NCBI GenBank assembly: GCA_964035545.1
Contig: OZ037765.1
Location: 22,080,495-22,144,494 of the forward strand
Reading direction: 5' to 3'
From: Bugula neritina
Taxonomy: Eukaryota > Bryozoa > Gymnolaemata > Cheilostomatida > Bugulidae
DNA: 64,000 bases
Shown piece by piece: positions 1 to 12,261 of this stretch (positions within the stretch are counted from its first letter, which is position 1; each line of letters starts with the position of its first letter). Below the pieces are notes generated by a model that saw nothing but the letters and a program-made list of their open reading frames with translations, did not search any database and was not told the origin of the DNA. The position numbers and the translations under genes are program-made.

Positions 1-3000
1 CACTTATTCGATATGCATTCTCCAATACAGGACAAGTAGTAAGAAGAGAAGATTGTATTTATTACCATAGATACACGAGTAAAAACTAATACACTAATTT
101 CTAAAATATAAAATATACATCTATCCTTGCGTATTCAACACCACACTCTAACTACACTCTAAGTAACAACTGTCCGGAAGCATTCTGCTTCGCCGGGGGG
201 GGGGGGGGGGGGAGGTAATCACGTGCCTAGCAGTAATTGGCTCGTAAGCACGTGGCGTTTTATGCTTCACTGGCCACTACAGTATCATTATTAATTACAT
301 TACCATTGGTTTGGTAAATATAAGAACTAAAATAACTACTAGTTTATTGTTCCAACAGCAATTTGGAACTCTCTTGCTTCAAACAGTAAGAATGTAAGAT
401 ATTAAATGTCAGAAAGATTTTTAATACTTAACATGTTTTTGTGTTGTTAGAACTCATGAGATTTGATAAAACTACTAAATAAATGAATAAATGAAATATT
501 AAAATCTATTAATAAACTTAAAATTATTAAACCTCAATAGTGTTAGTGTGATAGTTTTTTTGTTGTAGGCCTTGTTCTTGCTTTCAGATCAAAGTTTTTT
601 CAAATTATAGGTGGTTAAAGTTACTTTAACTATTTATTGAAAAATGAGCAAAATATCTTCAATTTTCTGAAATTTGTTCAATTTGAAAGAATAGTGTTCC
701 GCTAATCATTTAAGGTCTTTTTATTAAAAGTCGGTAGTTTTTGTCACCAGGTTGCCGTATATACTGACCTCAACTACTCGCATGCAGTCAATGACGTGAA
801 GTTCCATCCTTTGGACCACATTGTCGCTTTCAGTTCACGTGGAGACAATCACAAAGTACAAGTCTTTAAATATGAGTATAACTGGGCAGATAAAGATGCT
901 AAGAATTACTATACGCTTGTTAACAAATCTCAGAGTGTGTTGGAGAAAACCAATCCGTGAGTTTATTTTCTTTCATTATTTAAATCGAGTTTATACTTTG
1001 CAGGCTTCAAATTTAGGACTGTGTTTCAAAGCTTTTTTGTTGTTGCATTCCATTAAATTATGCATTTTGTTACAGTTATAAAATTGGTAAAGTTGGAGAT
1101 ATTAAGTATGTAACCTTGTTTCAAATTTTCTCCAGAAGTTGGAATAAATGCTAAAGTTCAAGCCAAATTTTTGTTGTATGTAATCAGAAGATGTATATAT
1201 TTATTTGTAATTATTTTTTTCATGCTATAAAGTTACTTTGTGATAATCAATAATTCTTTTTGCCTTATAATTTTATAGCATAGTTGAAGATTACAAGAAT
1301 CGGCCATCTATAGGTGATCGTATTTTAGATCGATTAGACAATGAATTGATGAACTATGTTCAAAAATCGCCTCCCAAAGTATCAAATTTATCTCAAAGAA
1401 TTAGAGCATCAGTTAGATACACAAAATATCACCACAGGCAATTGTTCAGTTGTTGCATTTCAAACTTGGCAGTCCTGTTCTACCGCCCAAATTTTATTGT
1501 TTCTGTTTGTACTAATATTCATAAGTTTGCTGTTGCTGAGTAATACTTTATTTTATTATTCCCTTTGGTTTTCTCTTGTTCTCTTAATCTCTGTTTTGTC
1601 TTGTTTGGCAAACATTAAAAAGTAAGAAAACTCCTATGCAAACCTGTTTCAAATATTAATCAATCTATGGTTTCAGTTTACCAAGTGCTGAGGAGGAGGC
1701 CACATCAAAGCCAAAACAAGATCTAACGCTGCAGATTGAAACTAAAAAGCAAAGAGCAATGAACAAATTAAGAACTGTTATGGTAATTCACTATTTTTGC
1801 TCTTACCATTGTGATTCATACAAACCTGCCATGTAATATCATAAACACTGAAATATTTTGCAATATATTAAAGCATGTAAATATTTCAGGACAGCACTAC
1901 TAAGGTAAGTGGCATGATGTAGTAGGAGGGCTAACTACTAATATAACTGCTGTAGTACGGTGCAGTAGCCTGTTAATGTACAAGTATTGTGTGATGTTAA
2001 TGTTAGATACCGCTAACTCACTTAAGTTTGACTTATGGTGCACATACATCTAATGCAGAGGGCGCTCAGTTCCATAACAACTCATCTATAATATTATTAC
2101 TCCGCAACCTGTACCTTCAGCATTTACATTATAATGCTGTGAAGTGTGTCAACATCAATTTTTAAAAAAAAGCTAAATACTTGATGACTTTGAGATGTTG
2201 CATTTGAAGTTACTTTTTTTTTCTAGCTAAAAATCTGTAGTGTCATAGATGAACAATATAGAGCTAGTTAGAGTATTCTCTTGAGTTGCAGTTTGGTAAC
2301 AGAATTTTATTCAGCATCTATTATTAGTGATGCTTAAATGGTATTTTTATGAATTTTCTGGCCAAGGGTACTTCATAAATATTGTTATTTGCTGTTTATG
2401 TATCAAAGGTTAGGGCGTGCCAAGATATGCAAATCATCAACATCACCAATATATTACATAATTATCCAGACTGTTATAGTTTGAGATCACATTTTAGGAA
2501 TTCAATACTGGTTTAGAAAGACAGAGACAACGTCATGCAGACCTCAATGCAATGACCTCTACTATGCAGCTTCCTAACACTGTAGGTGCGACGGGAACGT
2601 GGAGCTCAACTGGAGACTGGGGCTCTACCTTTGATTATTCGAGGCCGAATGTAAGAACTTGAGAATTGTAATGTAATAATGTGCTCTGCACCTGTATAGT
2701 GCTAAGTAAATATAGAAACTGTACTAAAACTGTATTCAGCATTGGATACATCATATACATGTAGCATTCAAAATATAATTATTTTAAAAATAAGTAAGAA
2801 AAATTTTATTTGTTTACCACTTATTTATCTAAATTCTAAATAAAGAAAGTAAATTTCATGTTGTCTATTTAGATAAACAAAATAGTAAACAAGAAAAATG
2901 TTTCTAGCTTATTTATTTTTAATTAAGTTACTAGCCTGTAAGAACATAAATATATTACCTGTTAAAAGCCAACTTATTGAGCTATAGCGATGCATTAAAA

Positions 3001-6000
3001 TGTCTGATTGTGGCATGCTCAAACTATATCATATAATTTTATTAATTGAGGTGCTGTGCTAATATTAACTACTAGTTGTATGAAACTTTACCTAGACTGA
3101 AGATGTTGAAAAGGTAATCTGTGTTGTCAACCATTTGCAGAGTATAGTCTCTGTACTGCTAGTGTTTTTAAAGAGTAAATATGTGCTACTACCTGTGGCA
3201 TCTATCAGTGGTTTCCTGCGATTTATCTTGGCTATTACTTGTGATTACTACCTTTTCTCGTCTATGTGACTATTACCTGTTTGACTATTACATATGTGAT
3301 TAATGCCTGTGGCTACTTGTGTGACTCATTGCAGTTTATGATTGCTACACATTCTATATGATCGTTACATTTTAACTTGTTTTAGTAGTTTGTTTGTTCA
3401 TTCTTCAATTCTGATGTCTTATAGCCAGTGATTGCATTAAATTGTAGATATTTTTGTGGATAATTGTAACTTTTATATAATGTGTTAATAGTAGCAGTGA
3501 AAAACAATGTGGTGAAACACCTAAACAAATTAGGGATAGCTTCTTTTCTTGGCTCTGGCATATTTTTATTTTGCTTATTTTATATCTTGTTTTTATGTCG
3601 ACAGAAAATTACAGGCTGGTAGCTGATGATATATAGATTGATATAATTTATTTCAAGTTTTCACACAACTTGTTGTTTTTAACCTGTTTTTGGCACTATT
3701 TGTTGAAAAGCTTCTACTGTCAGCATTCAACATGCACTGGTTTGGATGAGATTTTATTTCAGTGTATTTTGATGTATCAAGGGGTTTATTTAGCTAACAA
3801 CTTTACTCATTTAAAATACAGAGTTTGGGACCTACAATCATGTCGCCTCATGCTCGTCAAAGTGGTGAAACAGAGGCTATGCGAAATCACCTCAGCTCTC
3901 AAATGGATTACATGAAGGGCTCTGCGTGGAGGCCAGGATTTAGTTCCAGTAAGTTAATGAGACAAATCTGTTAACCAGTCATAGAGCTGTTGACATAGAT
4001 TTGAAAAAAAAACTTTCAGCATATGATCTTAAATGCTATATAAACACCTATCTAGTCAGTGTCGTAGTTGTCTAATTCTTATTTTTTGCTTCAATGTTGG
4101 CAATATCTACCAAAAATAATTTTTAAACTGTATGGTGGTGGTGCCCTGTGATTAAGTTTGATTTGTTTACCTTCTCATAACTAAATTTCTAAAAGTAGAA
4201 ATTAATTTTCTTTTTGCTACTTGAGTTGTTAAACTAAGTAAACTCTATAACAAACAATTTCTTAAATTTGGAATATTTTAACAACAGCTACAGTGTTATA
4301 ATTCTTGGATGCAAAGAAATTGTTGAATGAATTTGAAAAAAGTTTAAATGCCATTAGACAATATAGTTAGTAGATTACTATAGACAGAACTTAGACTTTG
4401 ATGCGATCAATTGCAACACTTGTCACTAAAAAAACACGATCATTTAAAATGTAGATTCGGATAATTTATTTAATTTCTTTGGAGTTGCAAAGTCTGAATT
4501 TACTGTGAAGAGCATGCTACCATGTTACTCATTGTATAAGCTTTACATTTCTATTAATCAAAATCAATTAGCATATTAATTTCTTTTCAGTATGTTATAT
4601 TTTGCAGGTATATACAAATTTTTTTTATAAACCATGAGAAATTATCAGTTATATACATATATTACATAAGTATCAAAATAAAAACATACATGTTACATAA
4701 GGATTTGGTTACTTATCTTTGTTACCAATCAAAATAAACACTGTGTGTTTTTTTATATAACAAGTATGTTTATTATTAAATAATTCTGCTCTTACAGGTA
4801 CATTATTGTTAGTCTGTGTATCACTCTGTGCCCATTACCTTTTGCACATTCATTGTCATTTATCTATAGTTACTTTAATGTTAACATTTGCTGGACACGT
4901 TTTTTTTGCCAATATGTGATGGCACTTTGTATCATTTACCTTGCCATATAAATGTTACATATGTTATTATACTACCTTTCACATTCAAAGTGCATGGTGG
5001 GGGATGGACATAATTTTGGTTTCTCTTTTGAAACACATAAAACTCAGTAAGCTTTTTATTATAGTCATATTTTACATATTTTTGTATAATATTTTATATT
5101 TGTAGTTGGGTCAAGGGGCGACAAGCGAGTTTCCATGAACATGTCGATGGTAAGTTAAGAAATGATTTATTTTGTTTATTTTATTTATTTACATGTTTAT
5201 TTTTCCTTATTTATGTTATTTTCACATATCTTGTAGCCATCTCAAGGTAACCCAAAGGGAAACTTCACACTGCAGGGTGCAGATGAAATGAAGCCTATTG
5301 GAGAGGTCAGTGAACCTTCATTTTCACTTTTTTGAGCATTTTTCAAATTTTAGTAATCAAATGACGTTAATATTCAACAAAATAATGTTCCATGTATCTT
5401 GATGTATCCTGATGACAATAAATCAATAAATCAACAAATTCAATCAGAATCCCGTTACCTTATAAAAAGAAAACTCACGCAAGTTTATAGTCTCCATTCC
5501 TGTGAGAAAACCCCTGATAACAGGGTTTTTGTTAAATCAAGCTAAAGACTTATTCAAATGAGGCACAGGAGTATTTATGACTGGATGCTCTTCCTAACAT
5601 CACCAATGGCCTTTGTCGGGTTCGGACCCAGGACTTCGTGCTTATGAAGCAAACGCTCTAACCCCTAGACCACGAATGCTAGAATCCCGTCACCTTATGA
5701 ACTAAAATAATTGAAATAATATGTAGTTAAAGCAGGAATGAAATGTGTACTGACCTACCTACCTGCTTATCTACCTACATATATACCTACCTATCTACAT
5801 ACTTACCTCTCTATCTACATACTTACCTACCTACCTACCTATCTACATACCTATCTACCTACCTATCTACATACCTACCTATCTACCTACCTACCTACCT
5901 ACCTATCTACATACTTACCTACCTATCTATCTACCTGGCTACCTACCTCATCAATGTCAATTTTATCTAAGAATCTGCTATCTTTTGTAAATCAAAAAAT

Positions 6001-7632
6001 ACTAAATGTGTTACACTATGACAGCTGAAATTTCTTGTTATTCTTATTGTAGGTTATTGCTCTTTATGACTACTTAGCACAGCGTTCAGATGAATTGACT
6101 TTCCACAAAGATGACATTATAACCATTTATTACAAAGACACGGAGCAGTGGTGGATGGGCATGCTAAAAAGTACAGGGGCTTATGGATTTGTCCCCTCCA
6201 ATTATGTTGAGGGTTTAAATGATGGTAAATGATAGTCAAACTTGTTTTTATAGTTTTCTCATTTGAATGAAATAAAATATTATGTGCTTTTTGGATATAC
6301 TAGAATTCAGATCATACATTTATGATTTGTTGTGTCTAGTTTTTAGTTAGTAATTGGTGTATGCTAAATAGTATTATATGTTTTAGGTTAACATTTGCAG
6401 TCGGGCCAATCATTATAACTGATATTATTGTATAAATACAACTTGTGTTGCGAAAAGAAGTTATTGTGAATCGTTCTAGTTTTGCTGATTTCTGTATATG
6501 AAATTATAAAAGACATTTGATTTTGTAGGAGACGGCAAATTGCGTCCTTCTAAAAAGGTATGTAATAGTTTCACTGTCAGTATTATGCCAAGTGAATAAT
6601 CACTATTGGTAATTTAATATGCATACATGTTTTTATTGAATGCAATGATGCTAATCTGCTCATCTTTTTCTCCAAAGAGTGAAGACCAGCTTTCAATTTT
6701 TGTAAAGTACGTATCACATAGCACCTGGCTCATGTAAACTGCTCTTTATCAACCTTTGCCATTGAATAAAGTTTAATGTCAAAACATTATAATTTTAAAA
6801 ACAGTCATTTGACATTGGAGACATGATGTGGTTTTTGCTTATTTGTGTCTTTTCATCAAACCTGGCTTAGCAATGTTCACATGAAATTATTGGGATTTAG
6901 TTATCACACAACAAGTTTTAAAAATAATGTCTGTATTTGTTGAAGCAGTCTTTCTATAGAGAGTCAAACTATTGGTTCATTATTAATTTGATTTATATTT
7001 TCTGTTACAGGAACATATCACAACAGCAGTGGTTGATAATGGGCAATTGAAGTTTTTGTCAGGAGCAGAAAGTGATGCAAGTAGTGGTGACAATCTCGCC
7101 ACCACTCCCAGGTAACGTTAAATTTTATGTCATATAAAGTTTTAATGTTTCTATAATTAGAATTTGTACCTGCTAACTTGGTTATTAGTCAACAGCTTGA
7201 TATAACGTAGAGGCAGTTTTCAACTCTATAACCATACAATGGATGCTGTAGAGGTCTACGTAGGTTTTGTTCATGTGGTATGAATTTATTAATTATGAAA
7301 TGCAATTTTTCAGTTAAAAAAACACAGTTTTATATTGCGTTTACTTGCGTTATACCAACTTTTTTAATACTGTTTATTCACTTTTGTTGTTCATTATTAC
7401 TTTATTTGAAAACATTTTCGTAACAATTTCGTAACAATGTTTGATGATTGCATATCTAACACAAATGAATTGAATTGAATTTTTCATGAGTGGTGAAATG
7501 CATGACTTATCATAGTGCATATTTTTTTGTAGAAAGAAACAGTACGTCAATAGAAGGTCAAGGACACAAGAGAAAAAGAATAAATCTGGAGCTTCTGCAG
7601 CAACTTTTTCCTTTGAGCATCTTCTTAAATGA
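1..7632 (+). CDS. AHI1: AHI1 / jouberin homologue, 3' part (WD40 end, SH3 domain, C-terminus)
   Basis: Partial at the left edge. Proposed coding exons: 1-35, 751-956, 1076-1105, 1279 to an unresolved donor, 1677-1782, 1890-1904, 2498-2650, 3822-3948, 5106-5149, 5237-5305, 6053-6224, 6529-6557, 7011-7111, 7533-7632 (TGA). Exons 1-35 and 751-956 join in frame as ...SNTGQ|VAVYTDL..., then FHPLDHIVAF, which matches the end of the AHI1 WD40 propeller. Exon 6053-6224 encodes a complete SH3 domain (ALYDYLAQRSDELTF, WW pair, GFVPSNYV). This WD40-linker-SH3 order is diagnostic of jouberin, a ciliary transition-zone scaffold mutated in Joubert syndrome. The linker (751-5305) is poorly conserved and rich in Ser/Met/Gln. 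Phases agree from 1677 onward. The donor of the 1279 exon is uncertain because no strong phase-2 GT is visible. The tail after the SH3 is short and basic. Confidence 0.88.
195..212. repeat. Poly-G homopolymer (18 G)
   Basis: An uninterrupted G run in the first AHI1 intron. Similar runs lie at 48396-48405, 58108-58120 (as C) and 58419-58429. Confidence 0.95.
5465..5681 (-). mobile_element. tRNA-derived SINE, copy 1 (in an AHI1 intron)
   Basis: Read on the minus strand this starts with a tRNA-like head: a box A-like TGGTCTAGGGGTTAGAG, then a box B-like GGGTCCGAACCC. A body containing GTTAGGAAGAGCATCCAG follows, then a tail ending GCGTGAGTTTTC. It is flanked by an imperfect target duplication, GAATCCCGTTACCTTAT at about 5448-5464 and GAATCCCGTCACCTTAT at about 5683-5699. 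A second copy lies at 50381-50591. It sits in the AHI1 intron between exons 5237-5305 and 6053-6224, in antisense orientation. Confidence 0.8.
5752..5948 (+). repeat. Tetranucleotide microsatellite (TACC/TATC)n
   Basis: A tract of CTAC and CTAT units interrupted by ATAC steps, inside the AHI1 intron just before the SH3 exon. The Tyr/Leu/Pro/Thr-rich open frames across it are artefacts of the repeat, not genes. Confidence 0.9.
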
Positions 7633-7645
7633 TTTTTTGATACCT

Positions 7646-7651
7646 AATAAA
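7646..7651 (+). other. AHI1 polyadenylation signal
   Basis: AATAAA lies 14 bases after the AHI1 stop codon, so the 3' UTR would be very short. The hAT target duplication starts about 240 bases further on. This is the only canonical signal before the transposon. Confidence 0.55.
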
Positions 7652-8258
7652 CTTTGCATGCGATTTTTTTTTTAAAAATAATTGCCTTGAAGCAATTAGT
7701 TATTTATGTTCTTATGTAATCACTATATTCTTTTCATAAACTCTGAAAGGATTATTTAGTTGATTTTAGTTGTTATCGTCAAGTGACTATTAGACTATCT
7801 GGTTTTTGTTGCTGCCAAGTTCTTTATACAATTTTTTTTTTACCAATGTGTATCCGTCCAATAGATATATGTAGTCCATGATTGTTGTGCTACCCAGTGG
7901 TGTATTGCTACTGGAACGGTCTGGTACGGCGTACCAGTTGTTAAAATTTCTGCTATCTTAGGTGGTACGCCCGTACCAGTTGCTAAAATTTAGAACTGAA
8001 AATGAAAAAAGTGGACTTTTCACTTGTGTAATGGGATTTTCCAAAAATCTATAGCCGGATTTTCTCAACAACCGCGAGTAATTGAAAATCTTACGGGTAC
8101 AAGGAACCCCTCGCATAAAAATAGAGATGCAGTTAGGTAGTTTTTGTTTTATCAACATTGACTTACCATTTGCGTTCTAGTTTGCTCAGTGCATGCTTTT
8201 GGCCTGGCTATTTAGTTTTACTATTCTGCATAAATTAAAGTAATTTTCAAATTTCATT

Positions 8259-8508
8259 ATGAGTAAACCTAAAGCAAAAAATCAGCTGAATCTCATTGAC
8301 ATGTTTCGTAAAAAAAGGTAAGATTTGAACTTTTCAGTCTGATATACATTTTCAGTCAGATAGTCGCACTAATCACTTGTAGTTGTAGTTATTCCTAAGA
8401 GTAACATTAAAACTTAAAAGCAAAATTTTAAGTTTGACAGTAACACTACTAGTACTACTAGTAGTAATACTACTACCACTAGTAGTTGTACTACTACTAG
8501 TACTACTA

Positions 8509-8548
<40 letters not shown>

Positions 8549-11500
8549 CACTGCTGCTGCTGCTACTACTACTACTACTACTATTAGTACAACTACTACT
8601 AGTACTCTTACTAGTAGTACTTCTACTAGTAGTAGTAGTAGCAGCAGCAGCGTGCAACTAATATTCAAACTTAAATTGAATATATTTATTTTGTAAACCT
8701 GTTGAAAAATTATTACTTACTGTAGTCTGTAAGATTCTTTGGGACTAAAAATGGAACGGAAACCAACAGTTATTGATAATAAATTAAATAATACTTTATT
8801 AACTGTTGAGTAATCAAGTGCTTTTAAAATGAAGAAGTATGCGTATTCAATTTGAGTATAATTGCTGGTTCAGTCTTTGGCTGTCAAAATTCTCATACAT
8901 TATTCAAACTACTTACAAACGATTAACTAGAATATTATTTATAAATAAAGTTTCCAATTCTGATTCATAATTGTAATAATTCTGATAAACATTATCGTAG
9001 CCATAGGAGTTATCAATTTGATTTTATTTATTCCAACAGTATGTGCTAGCTTGCAGTTACAACCAACATATTCTTCTGCATTATTAATATCAATTTTTAT
9101 TTAGCTTTGTTTGACACTAGTTTTAGAAAATAACATGAAATCAATTTATGCTTTAGTAAATTCTTGCTTCATTATTATTATTGAATATAATTGTGATTAT
9201 ATTTTTGTTGTTGAACATTTGAGTTCTAGTAATATTTCAATTTTCAAGTTATTTCAAGTTATTAGTTTGAAATTTCTGCATGACTTTGAGTTGAGTCTAA
9301 TGTAATTATGTTTTATACTCTCACACAAAACTTCTATTATAATTCATAATGATAATACAATTTTTGGTCCTAATAATAATATACTAATACGATAGAAGTG
9401 TGACCGTAGCTGTTATTCGATATGATATGTCATATTGTAACTATTGATTAAGGAAATTAAATATATATAATAATGATATATATATTTTTATAGATCAAGA
9501 TCAGATTCATTGTCAGAACTGAGTGAAAACAGGTATGTTTTTAGTGTTGCATGTATTTTAAAGCAAATTTGAACTATGTCAGATTACTGAATAACAAAAT
9601 TGTTTTTTCTTATTTATACACAATAAGGGTGCATTGGTAATCAAGACAATTATTCATGTACTACACCCTAACTCATTGTATTCATAGAGTGGAATCGGAA
9701 ACTCCTCAATCTGAAACTCCTCAATCTCCAGGAACTGAATTATTTGTGATGTAGGTGTTCTTTTAGCGTTTGGTTTTTCTACAGCATATGAGTATACAGT
9801 TTTTATAGAAACTTTTAGTTACTATCATTTGCCTAAAAAATAAAATATCTGATTATTTTTTCAGTATTTCATTTCCATATTATATTTATAAATATATGTG
9901 TTGTAGAGATGAAACTGCTGGAGCTGCATCACAAGATGTAATCAAGTCATCAGTTGGGGTAGGTTTAAATTTAATAACTATATTATTTTTCAAGTTAGGA
10001 TTGCTTTGTGCAGGTGTGTATATTTTGAAGATATGCTTGGTAGGAAAAAGGCGGAATGAATTTACCACCATGCTGGTCTGCAGAAAAGTGGGCGGAGAAA
10101 CGAGCTCAATATCCCTGGCTCATGCTTAAACAAGATGGGGGATTACTTTGCCAGGTCTGTTCTGCTGCAAAGAGAGTTACTCCACTCGCCTCGAAAACAT
10201 CTCGAATAAGGTTGGAGTGGACAAGCAGTGGTGTTTTCTGGTATGGTGATACCAAGACAAAACAGCTAACATCACTTAGAAAAAAAATTGTCGACCACAA
10301 TCACAGCGAAGCACATCGAGATGCTATATCTGCAAGCAAAAAAAGCGAGAAACACATTTTGCCGACAATGCTTGCCACTACAAGTCGACAGCATGAAGAA
10401 GCAACTGAAAATGTTTTTAGATGTGCCTACCATATCGCAAAACTAAATAGGCCTTATTCTGATATGTCTCATTTAATAGAGCTAAACAAGTTGAATGGCA
10501 GTGATTGTGGCATATCTCTTCACTCTCGTGCTTCAGCCTGCGAAATAATATCTCACATAAGTTCTGAGATGAAAAACAAACTTATAAATAAGATAATCAA
10601 CTCTAACAAAAAAGTGTCATTGATCATTGATGAATCAACATCCGTTTCAAATAAATCGGTTTTGGCAGTCTACATCAGATCATCTTATTTTGATTCAGAC
10701 AATGTGTCTGATGAAGCTTTTTCATTTTTGCTTGGCCTTGTAGAGCTAGATTCTCTTTCTGCAGATTCCATTACTAAGAAGTTATTATCTTATCTTCACC
10801 TAAATAAATTTTCAGACCAGTATCTATCTAAAAACCTGATAGGAGTCTGCTCTGACGGCGCTTCAACTATGGTTGGCAAAAGCTCTGGAGTTTTAACACA
10901 ACTGAAAGAACGCTTTCCAAATATATTTCTCTGGCACTGCATGTGTCATCGAGTCGAGTTGGCTGTAAGTGATGCTGTGAAATTTTCTAGCCAAGTCAAT
11001 CATGTACAGATTTTCCTAGATAAGCTCTACAGCTTGTACAATCAACCAAAAGCTCAGCGAGAACTATCCAAATGTGCATCTCAACTAGATATTCAAATGC
11101 GGAAAATAGGAAGAGTTTTAGGCGTCAGGTGGGCTGCCTCCAGTTTTCGAACAGTTGATGCCATATGGCATTGCTATCCTGCCTTGATACAGCATGCCCA
11201 GGAGTCGAGCTCAAACAAATCCCTCTTTAAGGGTCTTTTGAACACACTTCAAAGTTCACAATTTGTTTCTAGTTTGGCTATACTTCATGATAGTCTTAGA
11301 GAAATAGGAATTTTTTCAGAAGCTTTGCAGTCTGAAAATATAAATTTGGCAACAGCATATGCTCGGTTGAAAACTCTATTAAGGGCATTGAATAGTCAAA
11401 AGGGACCAAATAGCTCTGGAACATCTTATCAAGAATATGCTAGGGCAAATATCGAAAACAAATTCAAAGGCATTGATTTGAAGTTACAGGGGCCAGTCAT

Positions 11501-12083
11501 GAACAAAGATGGATTTTTACAAGCTTTAATTGACAATATGCAGAGTCGCCTTGAAGGTACAATTTCGTCAGGACTGCGTCGTGAGTGCGATAAAAGTGAT
11601 CTACAACAAATGCTTTCACTACTCGACTGCCTAGAGCCAACGAAATGGCCAAGTGGTGTTGAATCGCCATGGTATGATGGAGAAAGGAGATTAGACACTC
11701 TCTGCAAAAAATTCCAAATAAATTTTACAAATGACATATTAATGTCGTTTAGGGACTACATTGACAACCCGGCTAGTACTCCTAAGCAAATTGTGCACAT
11801 CAAAGCTATAGTTAATTCGATGCCAGTGAGTAGCAGTGATTGCGAACGTGGATTCAGTGCAATGAACAATGTTTGTTCCGATTTACGAAACAAACTTTCA
11901 ATACAGCATGTTTCAGAGTTGGTATTTATATCCCTACTCGGTCCTCCAATCTCTATCTTCAATCCTACTCCCTATGTTAAGACTTGGCTGACAGCCCATC
12001 GATCTGCTGATGACAATCGCACAAAAAAATTATGTTATGCTGATGATGAACGCTACAAGCGATTGTGGCCGATATTTGACTAG
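8259..12083 (+). CDS. hAT transposase with N-terminal zinc finger (KIAA1586-like)
   Basis: Proposed exons 8259-8317, 9494-9532, 9688-9750, 9907-9958 and about 10044-12083, which join in frame to 750 codons. The last exon alone, read from its first ATG (10056), gives 675 residues. The first exon reads MSKPKAKNQLNLIDMFRKKR, a short PIP-box-like plus basic leader. Near the start of the large exon is a zinc-finger-like block (W..KW....PW, CQVC, then HNHSEAH). An RNase H-like core follows, with IIDESTSV, GVCSDGASTM and WHCMCHRVELAVSD. The C-terminal hAT dimerisation motif reads SSSDCERGFSAMNNV. This order matches the zinc-finger hAT group that gave rise to host KIAA1586. The acceptor before 10044 (TTGGTAG) is weak and purine-rich, so the 5' structure is tentative. 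The 8443-8652 trinucleotide array lies in intron 1. The role would be cut-and-paste transposition of 7895-12615. Confidence 0.85.
8443..8652. repeat. Trinucleotide array (ACT/AGT)n with orientation switching
   Basis: Blocks of ACT alternate with blocks of AGT, its reverse complement, plus short GCT/GCA stretches. The array therefore contains many small inverted repeats. It lies in the first intron of the transposase gene. The poly-Leu, poly-Val and poly-Ser open frames across it on both strands are artefacts. Confidence 0.95.
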
Positions 12084-12255
12084 TAGATATAAACTTAGCA
12101 AGTCTATTTTTTTCTTATATTTGTAAATCATTGCGCTAGAGACCACTAACAACTTTTGTGCTTTTAATATATCTATCTATCTTTTTTATCATATATATTT
12201 AACCACCAATTTCTTTTAATAATGTATCTACTTAGTCATATAACATGCTGTCATA

Positions 12256-12261
12256 AATAAA
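12256..12261 (+). other. Transposase polyadenylation signal
   Basis: AATAAA about 170 bases after the transposase stop codon and still inside the right terminal repeat, so the element can supply its own 3' end. Confidence 0.45.

Noticed and set aside
5738-6028. Open frames rich in Tyr, Leu, Pro and Thr
   Set aside because: They translate the (TACC/TATC)n microsatellite and lack any splice or homology support.
6679-6709. Possible small AHI1 exon after 6557
   Set aside because: Frame joins perfectly from 6557 to 7011 without it, and its donor is not consensus.
8373-8668. Poly-Ser, poly-Val and poly-Leu open frames on both strands
   Set aside because: Artefacts of the ACT/AGT trinucleotide array, which leaves several frames open at once.
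11429-11962. Minus-strand open frames of 68 and 102 codons
   Set aside because: Shadows of the transposase coding exon.
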